A stretch of DNA of 64,000 nt from Zeugodacus cucurbitae (lineage: Eukaryota; Arthropoda; Insecta; Diptera; Tephritidae): NCBI RefSeq assembly GCF_028554725.1, contig NC_071670.1, positions 66,563,001 through 66,627,000 of the forward strand, read 5' to 3'. The notes beneath the pieces are model-generated. The model worked only from the letters and a program-made list of their open reading frames with translations, was not told the origin of the DNA and ran no database searches. Positions within the stretch are counted from its first letter, which is position 1. Each line of letters starts with the position of its first letter. Made by a program: the position numbers and the translations under genes. Positions 36,633-47,729 of the stretch are shown here, piece after piece.

Positions 36633-37309
36633 CCGGGCGGTGGTGGTGCAGCCACAAGGTCTTACGTATATGCACATTGAACTGACTTGATAACTGAAAT
36701 TGCAAGCAAAATCGAAGGATTCAATACTTTGTTTTATTTTTACGCGCGATTAACGGTATTTGAAAATACTTTTTTTAACAAAAAATATTTTTGGTTTAAT
36801 AATTTTTATTTGAGTATATTAGAGTACAGTAGAGGTGTGTAGCAGATATGCTTTGGTTATTTACTTTTAAATATTAGTGTAAATATGTGTTAGAAATAAT
36901 TTAAGAAACTTGATTTTAAATAAATAAAGCACATATACATATATTTAGTATATAATTTGTAAATATGTATTGCTATTTAATATTTTCTAATTGTAATGCA
37001 ATCGTCCATAAAATGAGCTGATGTACAATATCGCGTGTTTAAATATACATAAGTACTTACCATATACGTACATACATACATACAAAAGCAAAATAAATGT
37101 TCAATAATTTTGTTATTTACTTTAGCATTGATAATAAGTGTTTACTCATAAATATTAGTACAACTTGCATTACATTTACTTAACTAAATGTAATATTTAT
37201 GTATACTCGTGTATGTACATATATAGTATATAATATATAGCTTGTAATTAAATGAAATTAAAATGTTTAACTAAACATTAAATATGAAATAAAGAGAATA
37301 CTGAATAAA
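36633..37309 (+). other. RUNX 3' UTR with several polyadenylation signals
   Basis: AT-rich sequence after the stop with AATAAA at 36919-36924, 36923-36928, 37092-37097, 37288-37293 and 37304-37309. Alternative polyadenylation with 3' UTRs of about 0.3 to 0.7 kb is likely. Confidence 0.6.
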
Positions 37310-37664
37310 ATTAATTTTTAAACAAATTCAATGTGGAATTAATGAGAATATAGGAGAATATATAGAGAAGAGTTGTAAGTATATAAAATATGGTTTATAT
37401 ACAATATTTCTTTGTTCCTCTTCACAATGTGGGCATCAAACTGAAACCATTCAAGGAGGTTATAGTTGGAAAAAACTTAAAAGGAGTTGTTGCATGTTTA
37501 TAAATTATAGTTTACATATATTTCACTGCTTCAAAAAATTGATTTTTTATTACCTTTTGAAATTTTAAAAAATCTCTGGAACTGTCATAATATGAATATC
37601 AAAAGGGTTGCACCTTTTTTTTAATTTTAATTATTGAATAACATTGCAACTATCACCCATCTTA

Positions 37665-38030
37665 AGACCCAGCATTCATTATTGGATAATATTCGACCGA
37701 AGAGACCACGTCCAGTACGCAGTGAATGGATTCAGTGCCGTCCGCACAACTCGGACTGACGTATGAAATGACTTGGCGCATTTTACGTTGAGCTCTTAAA
37801 TTGAGAACGTTCCAAATACAGCTTGTGCAAGAACTGAATCCGCTCGACCTTCCCAAACAATATCGCTTCGATCTATGGGCTCTTAATCGTTCCAAGAAAA
37901 TCCGACGTCTTCGAGCCAAATTTTGTTCAGCGATGAACCATTTTCTAGCGCAATGGATATGTAAATAAACAAATTTGCCACATTTGGGACGAAGAGCAAC
38001 CTGAAGAGATTCAAGAGCTGCCATTTCATC
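37665..38030 (+). mobile_element. Mariner/Tc-type transposase relic
   Basis: With frameshifts the + strand reads ACARTESARPSQTISLRSMG, then SQILFSDEPFSSAMDM, then INKFATFGTKSNLKRFKS. This parallels the LVQELKPLDH..R..FA, ..FSDEAHFWLNGYVNKQN and CRIWGEENPQ parts of a common insect mariner-like transposase. The Asp of FSDE is the first catalytic residue. The opposite-strand 120-codon frame is a shadow. Ends were not found. Confidence 0.6.
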
Positions 38031-38039
38031 CTATATATA

Positions 38040-38780
38040 TATTACTTACATATACTTACATACGTCTACGTATAAACAATGAGTAGTAATAGTGACTCAT
38101 GTCATGATTAATATTACATTTTAAAGTAATATTCGAGGGAAATACGCAAATTCATAAAAAAATTAAAAATTAACAATAAATATAGTATAAGTAAAACGTA
38201 ATTTATTAATTTTTGCGAAAACATTTTTATTATATATGTATGTATATATAATATTTTCAAGATTAAAATTTTTCCTGAAACGTTATCGATTTTTTTTACA
38301 AATTTTATGATTTTTAGAAAAAATTCAGCTCTGTCGTTATTAAAGAATATTTCTTCATAAGAAAAATATTTTTTTAATTCAAAAGCTCTCATATTTCCCA
38401 GAATAAAATCTCTCGGCACAAATGCTTTTCTTAACTCTACTGCATTTTGCGATTGATTAAAGATGCTCTACTAAGACATCCCCTCAATCACATCGGTAGG
38501 CACATTCATCTTCTGCTTATGAGTATTCAACTATAAACATTGTAGAGTTAACCTCGCTGCAACGTTATTACAGTAGCTTGTCAATGCGCAGATACCTCGG
38601 ACCTCCCAGTTGCAATGCATGTCCACTCAAACACTTTAGGCTTAACGCTTTTGACATAAGCACATGCACATGAGCAGGCTCCAGACGCACACACGGACCC
38701 ACACATACATACATCCATATAGTGAAGCTGTAACGAAGAATGTGGAAAAAAATTTGACTGCAGTCTGAAATAACTCTCCA
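38040..38780. other. AT-rich intergenic DNA
   Basis: No gene recognised; the minus-strand frame at 38114-38419 is an AT-rich artefact dominated by Ile, Leu, Phe and Lys. Confidence 0.4.
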
Positions 38781-39760
38781 CACAAATTCCAGCTATGAAA
38801 CTCAACCTGCGCAAATTCTTTTCTTCCCTCACTAAGAGACTACAACTTAGAGCTTTGTGCGATAAGTACATAAAGTTGAAAAAAAGTCTAGCTCCAGCCA
38901 TGGATATAATTGTTAGAAAGTTGGCTTCACACACACACACTCCGTGTGCTTGTATTTCTCACAAGCGCTTGCTCATGCAACGCAAGGTGATCGAATCCAC
39001 TCACACACACACACACCCCTCTAGGCCAATAGCTCGGACGCTCGCTCAGGCGGGCAATTGGTCACCTTCTGCCGTGGCAACCGACGGAGTCTACAGTTTT
39101 TGCACGCGTGCGCTTCGCAATCGACGTTCAACGCTCCACACTCGTCGCTTGTTGTTGAGCATGCGCGTTGACTGGTTGGGGCTTCGCTCGGGCAACTGAG
39201 CGAGCGGGTACGTGGCAGCTAATTATGAGCGTGAATTTGATATTGTCCTATATTTTGCATCATTCTTTTGCATTGTTTTTTGCATTCTACTTTTATATTG
39301 TTGTTGTTGTTTTTTTTGTATACTACTCATGTGCTTCTGTTAAGTTGAGACTTTTCATGTCTTTTCAATTTTACACTTGAGCGCTGATGCACACGCCGCT
39401 GCAGCGTTGACTTACAGTAGGGGAAATATGTATCTTCGCAATGCAGACGCTTATAATGAGGAGCATGCGTTGCCCTCACTTCGAAGTAATATCGATCCGT
39501 CAATCAATACGCCAGTCAGCCAGCCGATACGTTTGCGCAGCGAATGCTGTTGACATCACCACTAAGGAATAAGGCAATCGAAGACGCTTCGAAAAATAAT
39601 ACGAGCAATTGAAGACGAACTCGAGTTTGGAAAGTACATGTACGCGTACGAGTTTTCTTGCTGCTGGCATCGATACTCTTTGCCAACTTGTTTGGCTTCA
39701 TTCTTCTGTGCGATATTTGGTTGCAGTAGCGATCTAAACGCGTATCTTAAGCATTCGCAA
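38780..39760. promoter_or_regulatory. GC-rich islands, possible promoter or enhancer
   Basis: Blocks at about 38920-39220 and 39380-39750 are much richer in GC and CpG than their surroundings and contain two (AC)n runs (38930-38940, 39002-39017). ORFs such as 38795-39199 have no recognisable domain. This is the usual look of fly promoter or enhancer DNA. It is 2.2 kb past the RUNX transcript end and could belong to a gene outside the window. Confidence 0.28.
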
Positions 39761-39779
39761 GAATCTTATTCGTAAGCTA

Positions 39780-40740
39780 AGTATCATTCATCATGGAAGA
39801 TAGTAGGCCAGCTGATGCCAATTTGAGATCAATAAGAAGGAGCCTCGAAGATGCATTATGTAGCGGAAAATATTTGAAAAATTCTTCGGTATGATTGGTT
39901 TATAAAATTCGGAGCCTAAGCCTTATTTTCCACTAGGGATAGTCAAATGAATATGTTGCTTATGTTAGAAGAAGGAGGAGATTCTCAACAAATCATTAAG
40001 GGATGCGCCAAGACTCAGATCTTTTATGGACTCATCAATTTTAAAACCATGGTAGGTTTTAATATATGCAATAGCTCCTGCTCTAGCTTAATCCAAGGCT
40101 TGTTTTGAACCGACTCCGAACGTCCTAAGTAATTTATAAGAGGTATCTTCTTGGCAGATGATCGGAACAATTATCGAATCTATCATATGTGCAGTAGTAT
40201 AAAGAAGTTAACTTAATTTTGGAATCTTCATGTCAATGATTTCATTGAAAGTCCTTTAAATGAAGCAGGATACGAAAAGAAGCACGATATATGGCTGTCA
40301 TATGAGTTTACCTCATAAACCGAATTCAAAATCAATCCATTTCTGAAACAGACAGTAACTTTTAATGCAAAGTGGGTCACTTACGACAACTTGAAGCAAA
40401 AACAGTCGTCGTCAAATCGTAATGAGCCGCCAAACGGTTACAAAGCCATGAATTGATTGGGACCTGCCAAAAGAGGCTAGCTACAGCAAATATTTAGAAG
40501 AGGAATTGTGTTCCATTAGGACAACGCCGAGGCCACACAGCATTTATAATGACTCACCAGAAGCTCTGAAAGCTTGATTGTGAGAATCTTATCAATCCAA
40601 CGTATAGTCCAGATCTGGCACCAAGTGGTTATTACGAGTTTCTTTCTATGGCGAATGATTTTGCTGGTGAAAAATCCGCCTCAAGAGGAGCTAGTGAAAA
40701 TCAACTGTCGGATCATTCAAACTTTGTTTTTACTACATCC
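39780..40740 (+). mobile_element. Mariner relic of a second lineage (mauritiana-like)
   Basis: The + strand shows broken transposase coding. LNEAGYEKKHDIWLSYEFTS (about 40257-40316) matches the region before the first catalytic Asp; KWVTYDN (about 40370-40390) follows it. A DNAEATQHL block (about 40519-40545) stands for HQDNARPH. SPDLAPSGYYEF (about 40606-40641) matches YSPDLAPSDYHLF with its catalytic Asp, then ANDFAGEKSASREAS. Multiple stops and frameshifts make it inactive. The left end is a guess. Confidence 0.72.
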
Positions 40741-40746
40741 TACATA

Positions 40747-41115
40747 TTATATGAGGGGTGTTCAAAAAAATAACAGGAATTTTTATTTATTTTTAATATT
40801 GTATGTTGATTCGTCTGAATTAATGTTATCGCCCTAAAAATAGTCCCCATTGGATATTCTGCACTTATGCCAGTGCTTCTTCTAATCGTCGAAATACTCT
40901 CGAAATTCGATTTTTGGGTTAGCCTTCGGCTCTTTCAGCGACTTCCCGTATACTTGTAGAAGGACGGCCCTTTGAGATTCTCTTTATTTTTGGAAATAGG
41001 AAAAACTCACACGCAGCCATGTCTGGCGAAAACGAGGTGGCTGTATACCGCCTATATGAATCTTCGTTCAAAAGCATTTGACAACAGTAAGCGATATCCC
41101 TTCCCTGCATCCTTA
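40747..41115 (-). mobile_element. Mariner (irritans-like) relic with terminal repeat
   Basis: The left edge GAGGGGTGTTCAAAAAAATA is the mariner terminal repeat beside TA. The minus strand encodes SPDMAACEFFLFPKIKRISK (within 40919-41110), the catalytic SPD motif region of irritans-type mariners, and further left the C-terminal tail. It abuts the other mariner relic at 40740, so one probably inserted next to or into the other. Confidence 0.78.
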
Positions 41116-43394
41116 CATTAAAGTACTCAACAAATTACTAAACATACACGATGTAATACTGTTGTATACAAGCCTTGCATAGTAGCCACATTGTTGTTGT
41201 TGTATTTTTATTGGAAACTACCTCTCTGATGTGTGAGCTTGTGGTGTCCAATTCAATCTATACCGACAAATAACCGCAAAGCTTGCACGATCATCTCGAT
41301 CGTCTGTTGTTGCATTGTTGTAAGTGCATATATACATAGTATTGTTGTTGTTGTTGTACATGCAGTTGCTGTACATTTTGCGGTCTACCGTTGGTGGCAA
41401 TGCTAATAGTGGCGATGGTGGCGAAGGAGCTGTTGGTGCTAGCGGTTAATTGTAACTACCAATATAGAGATTTTACAGTACTACTACATATATGTATGTA
41501 TGTATGTATGTACATATGTGTAACACTGACGCTGTTTGAAGGTGCGTTTTTAAGGTTTCATTCAAAATTTCAGCATTTCGCAATTAAATATTATATGTAG
41601 CAACCAATCACGCCTGGCTGAGCATTTGCACATACGCATATACTCATACACACATACATACATACATATATACATCTGAAGGCATATGTTGTGTTGTATG
41701 CAAATTTATTGTAATAATTGCATGGGCGCGTGGTTTGCATTGGTCCATGCATGTGCACCCCGATGTAAAGTATAAATGAATACATATAAACCTGCATACA
41801 TATATACAAATATTAGCACATTAAATATATTCACTTAAGTAGATTTTAGCACATTAATTAAGTATTATTCTGTTGCTGTAACTTTTTAGGTAAACCATTG
41901 CTTTGCGGTGTTGTTGTTGCGGTCACATTTACATGTTTGTTTATTTGCTACGTGTACAACAACGCCTTGTTGCATTGGTTGATTTATGCTCATAGCCTAA
42001 CACTTACAACTATTTTATATTTATATTATAAATGCATAAATAAATTTATTTGCTTAGCTTTGCGCTCCCATTTAAGTGAAAATTTTGAAATACACTATTT
42101 CGTAATGCCCATTTTGCGGTAAATGCTAATGATGTATAATTAAATAATTTGCAGAATTATGTTTGGTTATGAGTCAATGCGATTTGCAATGAAAATGTGT
42201 TGATTTGTGTTAAATAAATATTATTAATTTTATAGTTATTAGCTAATGTATTATTATATTTGCTAGTGGAAACGATGAATATTATTTGTTATTGTTTTGA
42301 TTTATTGGCATCAATATTAGAAGTTGATTTTGATTTAAATACATAAAAATATTGTGAATTTATGTATACACAATTCTTACGAAGAAAATACTTTTATCCC
42401 TTCCGGAGAAGACGACTTTCAGAAAAAAATCGCAAGATGGTTGAATACAATTTTTTATAAATATTATGACATATTTTCGAATCTTATTTATATATTCTTT
42501 ATTCCAAAGAAATATTCACTCAATTCATGTGAGAAAGCTCGAACACTGTAACTAAGCAAAACCCGACATGCCTCCGACCTTACTAGTTTAGACTGTTATC
42601 CCCTAGTCAAACATAGAACAGTGAAGCTGGATTCAGAGAATTGCAATATCTTATATATCGACCTTATAGAGTCATACAGGAAATTAAATACTGAGAAACT
42701 GGATTTTGAAAATCACAACAACAAGAAATGAGAGACGAACACAGACTCATATAATGGAAACTCGATTCCAGGAATTATTTTCTACAAACTGCAAAGCGCT
42801 TCCAAGAAAGTCGAAAACCCGTTCTAACTGCGTCACAATTCGGTTCTGGAAAAAGAAAAACCTACGTAGAACGTAAAAAAATATATCGATAATGAAAAAT
42901 AGAAAATATCTAATTTATAAGTTAGAAGCTGATCTAATGGGTCCATATTAGACAGACTTTTGTGATTCCGTAAGCTCCAAAATATACATAGATACAATTT
43001 GCCTTTGAGCCAGTTACAATTTTTTTGAAGAGGTTAATAACTAATCTAGTGTTACCTGTGTATACATATGTCTCCCCAGTTTGACAAAAGCTAGACATTG
43101 TAGAAAAAAGTATATAGAAGTTTCAATCTCAACTATTTCTATGGAATATCGACAACTTGCATCCGGAAGGTTGTTAATCCTCATGGCATACAAACCCATT
43201 AAACAGTGTCCTGTAAGAACACCTACTATTGTGGCGAGTTGAACCTTGTTAAGGGCAAGCAGTTCAGTTGACCTCCTACTAAGTGTGATTTTGAAATATC
43301 ATATAAGTACATATAATAATAGTTCAATGAGGAGGTTAGATTCGATATATTTAATAAACACACTTCATACGGCCTTGCATGAAATGAAATATGA
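41116..43394. other. Intergenic DNA without recognisable genes
   Basis: Contains runs of ATGTATGT/TACATACA (41495-41515, 41645-41665) and AT-rich DNA. A frame at 41898-42122 encodes a hydrophobic 74-residue peptide with no supporting features. A patch at 43140-43270 resembles degraded retroelement sequence. Confidence 0.4.
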
Positions 43395-44358
43395 AACAAG
43401 TAAGGAAGGGCTAAGGTCGGGTGTAACCGAACATTTTATACTCTCGCAATTTATTGATGTAATTTTATAAAGATAACACAATTCGACCCATATATTGGGT
43501 ATAAAGTTCAATAGAATAATGAAAATCATCATAAATAGTATATGGGGACTGAGGTAATTCCTAAACCGATTTCATTCGTTTTCACCACCAAGATACAATG
43601 TATCGAAGACTATACGCTCACTTAATTTAATATTACTTATAATTAGGTATATGGGATCTGGGGGAAGTTATGACCCGATTTTTACCATTTTAGGTACAGA
43701 GAGAAAAAAATTCAGAGGGAATGAATTACATTAAAATATCTGAGGGATTTACCTATATTTTCGGTGAAAAACTACACGTAGGCACTGAGTTCTTCATGTG
43801 CGATATCAGGGGCCTTGAAAAGTCATGACCCGATTTTGACAATTTTGCCCCAAGTGGTGTCACACCTCAAATACAGAATTTGTGTAAAGTTTTATTTATA
43901 ATAGGGCTCTTAAAATTATTCGATTAACCTGAAAACCAATTATTCGAATATCCGGTTTGTAACCGTTCGTACGAATATTAACCGGTTATTACTATTCGAT
44001 TAGTCGCAATGTTACGACTATTCGAATAGTCGTTCTACTACGGTTATTCGAATAGTTAGACTGTCACTATTCGAATAAATGAAAATTGTTTGAAATCCAA
44101 GCAGCCTTTGATTTGTGTTTGTTTTTACTTGTGAAAATGTCAGTTGTGCGCATTTTTCCTGTATTTCACTTTTTTCAATAAAAATGGATAATGAATGAAC
44201 TTACACTATTCGAATAGTCGACAACGAACGGTTAGCCGGATAGTTGGAAATGAGCGGTTAATCGAATAGTCGATGACTGACGACTATCCGAATAGTCCAC
44301 ACCGAATATTATTATTCGAATAATGCCCTATTCTGTGCAACAGGTTGCGAGAGTATAA
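43395..44358 (-). repeat. Dispersed 1.5-kb repeat, copy A, with nested MITE
   Basis: Starts ACAAGTAAGGAAGGGCTAAG, followed by a TCGGGTGTAACCGA hairpin and TTTTATACTCTCGCAA. It ends in GGTTGCGAGAGTATAAT, the complement of the family's other end. Compared with the full copy C (55733-57196) the middle is missing, and a palindrome-rich insert (43905-44332) interrupts it. Confidence 0.7.
43905..44332. mobile_element. Palindrome-packed MITE inserted in the 1.5-kb repeat
   Basis: A block holding roughly ten copies of CTATTCGAATAG-like palindromes or half sites (for example 43941-43950, 44018-44030, 44044-44056, 44205-44219). The ends read TAGGGCTCTTAAAATTATTC and, on the other strand, TAGGGCATTATTCGAATAAT, so they are imperfect inverted repeats. 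TAG-starting ends would suit a hAT-type element, but an 8-base duplication was not found. Confidence 0.55.
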
Positions 44359-44990
44359 TTAACGCTAACAATACCAGTACCATATCGGTCCCAAAATTTG
44401 CTTCAAAAATAATTTTCCATAATTAAAGAAAAGAAGATTTTGTTATAAGTAGAAAAAATCGGCCTTCCTTAATTTAGAGGAAACTTTAAAGCTTCAGAGT
44501 GTGATTTCGACGAATGGTCACAACTTTGGAAAAGTGGTCAATACTAAGTAAAAAATAAAATAAAGTACAAATCGAAAAAAGCCCTCACATATGTATTCTC
44601 AGTTAGTTTTAAAATACATAATACATACATACAAACACAAGAATTAAATTGTCAACGCATACCTTCAATAGCAAATCATTTGCTCTGCTGCAACGATCCA
44701 CTTAAATCAAAGGCATCAATGTGTTCAACAATAGACCCACTTAATCTCTCAAACAATTGCGCCGCATAAATCAATCCTCACTAGCAAACGTAATTAAACT
44801 GCTTGCTTTCATTATACGTTGGCACAAAAACAACAACAAAAACTCAAGCGAATAACAAAAAAAGTTGCCTGACGAAAAGTTAACTAATTGTATATAACTT
44901 TATGTATGTTTATATATACATAAAACCTTTCATATAAGAAAGTAAGTAAGTGAGCAACATAAAAAAGTGCACACAAGCAATTAGCGCACA
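44359..44990. other. AT-rich intergenic DNA
   Basis: No gene, RNA or transposon recognised. Confidence 0.35.
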
Positions 44991-44999
44991 CGAACATAG

Positions 45000-45300
45000 A
45001 ATCGCGCTTCCACGAATAATTGGTCACCACCCACAATTGACGATGCGCACGCGTCGCTCTCACACGCCGCCAGACCGTTGACTTTGCTCTGCTCTGCTCA
45101 CAAACATATTGTAGTTGCTGCTCTCCGCTGCGCTGCGACTACACGCTCTCTGAATTCTGCTGAATTAAAGTGCCCACGTTGACTCAGCGCCAAAGCTCGC
45201 CACTGGAACTGCTGGTCCAGTTGTGTTAGATGCCCGTAGAGACCGTGCGACGTGCACCACACAACCGATATGATTCATCATCAGCGCTGGTCAGCACGTT
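45000..45300 (+). promoter_or_regulatory. GC-rich promoter-like block with a short ATG frame
   Basis: GC-rich DNA ends in a frame starting at 45230 that reads MPVETVRRAPHNRYDSSSAL, then runs into low-complexity sequence after about 45295. The first 20 codons look like genuine coding, possibly a first exon. The ATG context (GTTAG before it) is weak for flies, however, and no strong donor is seen. No downstream exon could be identified on the + strand. Confidence 0.25.
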
Positions 45301-46720
45301 TTTATTGTTTATTCACAGCTGTACGGTCACTGCTGTCTGTATATCTGTACATATGTATATATGTATGTATGTGGGAGGGAGTGTGTGTGTGCGTTGTTGT
45401 TGCTTAGCCGCCACTTGTAGACATAGGTTAGTTATGTGAACAGCTGTTTGGTATGCGTTGATGATAAAGTCGTAGTTGTGTCTGTGTTGTTGTTATTATT
45501 TTTTAGTGTTGTTAGAGTTAACAATGCCTGCATTGTAGTCAAGTGTGAATTATCCAGGTTTTATTTCACTTTAATTGCAATTTGTTAATCGAATCTACAT
45601 ATATATATATATCTATATACAACATTTATAAATCGCCCAGTTATTCCAGCGAAAGGGTGCTCAGCCAGGCTGGCGTTATACCGAGAATATCACGGTAAAT
45701 GTTAATTTATATACATTTGCCGTAATTATTTGCGCCGTGCATAGTTAGGGCTCGGAACTGGGGGATTTTCAGTTGCTTACATGCGAAATGCATTTGAACT
45801 AAAACTTTTAATAGAATTGCTGATTGATTTCACAAATATTGTGCATTTGCATACGTGCATTAATTGCATTACAGTTGCACCCTAGGTGGGGTTAAATGTT
45901 TGGAGTTTTAGCTGGGGTTAGCAACGGCTTGGGTTTTCTACACTTGCTTGTTCACCCACTTACATACATACATATATGTATATGTGGGTTATTTAAAGTA
46001 TTCAATATTTAATATAGAATTCTGAATTAGGCCGTTGGCATCGGAATTTCATCGCTGGTGAGCTAATAAAACAGTTTGTGGTGTTTGTTTAGGCTATTAA
46101 CAATGCGTGCAATTACATCAGCTGCTTTCTTGAGAATGTTTTAGGGAATTTCCAAAGATGCGTGGGTAATAATCATTGGTGTATAATGTAGAATAACAAT
46201 AGAATCATACGAATCCAGAAACCGATTTAGTATTTGGAGCAATTTTCCTTGAACACACAAATTAAATTTTAATCATAATAATTGAATTATTTGAATATAT
46301 GAACAGAAATTGTTTACTTACATACATACACAATGATTCGAGTTTGCTGCTTAAGTCTATTGTTTCAAGAATTTAAAACGTCAGAGGGCAAAAACATATA
46401 TTTTTTAAAGGTAATTCGAATTTTATTATTTTTAACTTGAACACAATCTTATTGAATCTTTCTAAAGTACACAAATATATACATATATAAATAATATATT
46501 TTTCCTTTCAAACTGGCGGCTCGGGATAATTTCTTGCCCGCTGCCTTTGACGCGAGGACCAAAACTCCCTATTTGTAACATATCAAATATTAACCTGGAA
46601 CAAAACATGAAATGATTTTTTTAGGATACTGAAATGTTAAACTCATAAAAAAAAAAAAATATTTAAAATTCCATACAATAGAAGCTATTGATAAAAGTCA
46701 AAATTTAGAGCTATTCTTTA
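45300..46720. other. Intergenic DNA, simple-sequence rich
   Basis: TATGTATG and TACATACA runs, GT-rich stretches and AT-rich DNA; nothing recognised. Confidence 0.35.
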
Positions 46721-46726
46721 TCATTT

Positions 46727-47725
46727 TTATACTCTCTTAGAGAGTATAATAGTTTTGCTCACATAACGGTTGTTTGTAACACTTAAAACTAGACGAGTTA
46801 GATATAGAGTCATATATACCAAAGTGATCAGGGTGACGAATATATTCGAAATCCGCATGTCTGTCCGTCCGTTCGTCTGTCCGTCTGTGCAAGCTGTAAC
46901 TTGAGTAAAAATTAAGATATCTTAATGAAACTTAGAACACATGTTACTTGGGGCAGTGAGAGGGTTGCCTTCGAAAATGGGCGAAATCGGACCATTGCCA
47001 CGCCCCCAAAATGGCGAAAACCAAAAACACATAAAGTGTCATAACTTAGCCATAAATAAAGTTATGAAAGTAAAATTTGGAATAAAGGATCGCACTAAGA
47101 AGGTGCATATTTGGGTGAAGTTTTTTTGGGGAAGTGGGCGTGGCCCCGCCAACAAATCGGTTATTTATATATAACTCGCAAACCAATAAAACTATATAAA
47201 CCAAACTTTCTGCAGTCGGTTCTCTTACGTAACCCACCACACGCCATGAAAATAGTTGAAATCGGATAATAACCACGCCCATCCCCCATACAAAGGTTAT
47301 GTTGAAAATTACTAAAAGTGGGTTAACTAACTAACGAAAAACGTCAGAAACACTAAATTTTGCAGAAGAAATAGCAGAAGGAAGCTGCACTCAGATTTTT
47401 TTACAAAATGGAAAATGGGCGTGGCATCGACCACTTATGGGTCAAAAACCATATCTCAGGAACTACTCGACCGATTCGAATGAAATTCTGTATATAATAT
47501 TTTCTTGACACCCTGATGACACGTGTGGAAAATGGATGAAATCGGTTCACAACTACACCTACTTCCCATATAACTCAATTTTGAATTCTTTCTGATTCTT
47601 TCACATTATAATGTATACATAAGGAACCAATAAAGATAGCGAAATAAAACTTTACACAAATACTGTATTTGAGCTGTGAGATCACTTGTGGAAAAAATGC
47701 CAAAATCGGACCATAAACCTCAAAA
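46727..47725 (+). repeat. Dispersed 1.5-kb repeat, copy B (truncated)
   Basis: Starts TTATACTCTCTTAGAGAGTA, then follows the same order of phrases as copy C: AACGGTTGTTTGTAACAC, a ..TGTCCGTCCGT.. run, CCACGCCC, then ACCACGCCCATC and CCATATCTCAGGAACTAC. It fades out about 250 bases before the other end of the family. ORFs inside it are unrelated to known genes. Confidence 0.75.
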
Positions 47726-47729
47726 AACA

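Larger units (their letters stand above)
11661..37309 (+). other. lz: Runt-domain (RUNX) transcription factor locus, probably lozenge
   Basis: Five coding exons join in a single frame (466+240+114+216+890 bases = 641 codons plus stop), every junction in phase 1 with GT..AG borders. The product is a nuclear DNA-binding protein of the RUNX alpha family. In flies such proteins bind TGYGGT sites with a CBF-beta partner and recruit Groucho through VWRPY. I favour lozenge because a separate exon just after the Runt domain resembles the Ets-interaction region. From memory, that region of lozenge is encoded by a distinct, alternatively spliced exon. RunxA and RunxB remain possible; run is less likely on its smaller, simpler structure. 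Lozenge is known in Drosophila for eye, blood-cell and antennal cell fate. The introns are large (3.7, 6.4, 4.0 and 8.6 kb) and full of transposon relics. Confidence 0.72.

Noticed and set aside
35710..36705. Antisense and +1 frames across the last RUNX exon
   Set aside because: Shadows of the real frame, which has the correct acceptor phase and ends in VWRPY.
37662..38024. 120-codon minus-strand ORF
   Set aside because: The opposite strand reads as a broken mariner-like transposase, so this frame is its shadow.
38795..39199. 134-codon + strand ORF
   Set aside because: Includes His-Thr repeats from (AC)n and has no domain or conserved motif; more likely GC-rich regulatory DNA.
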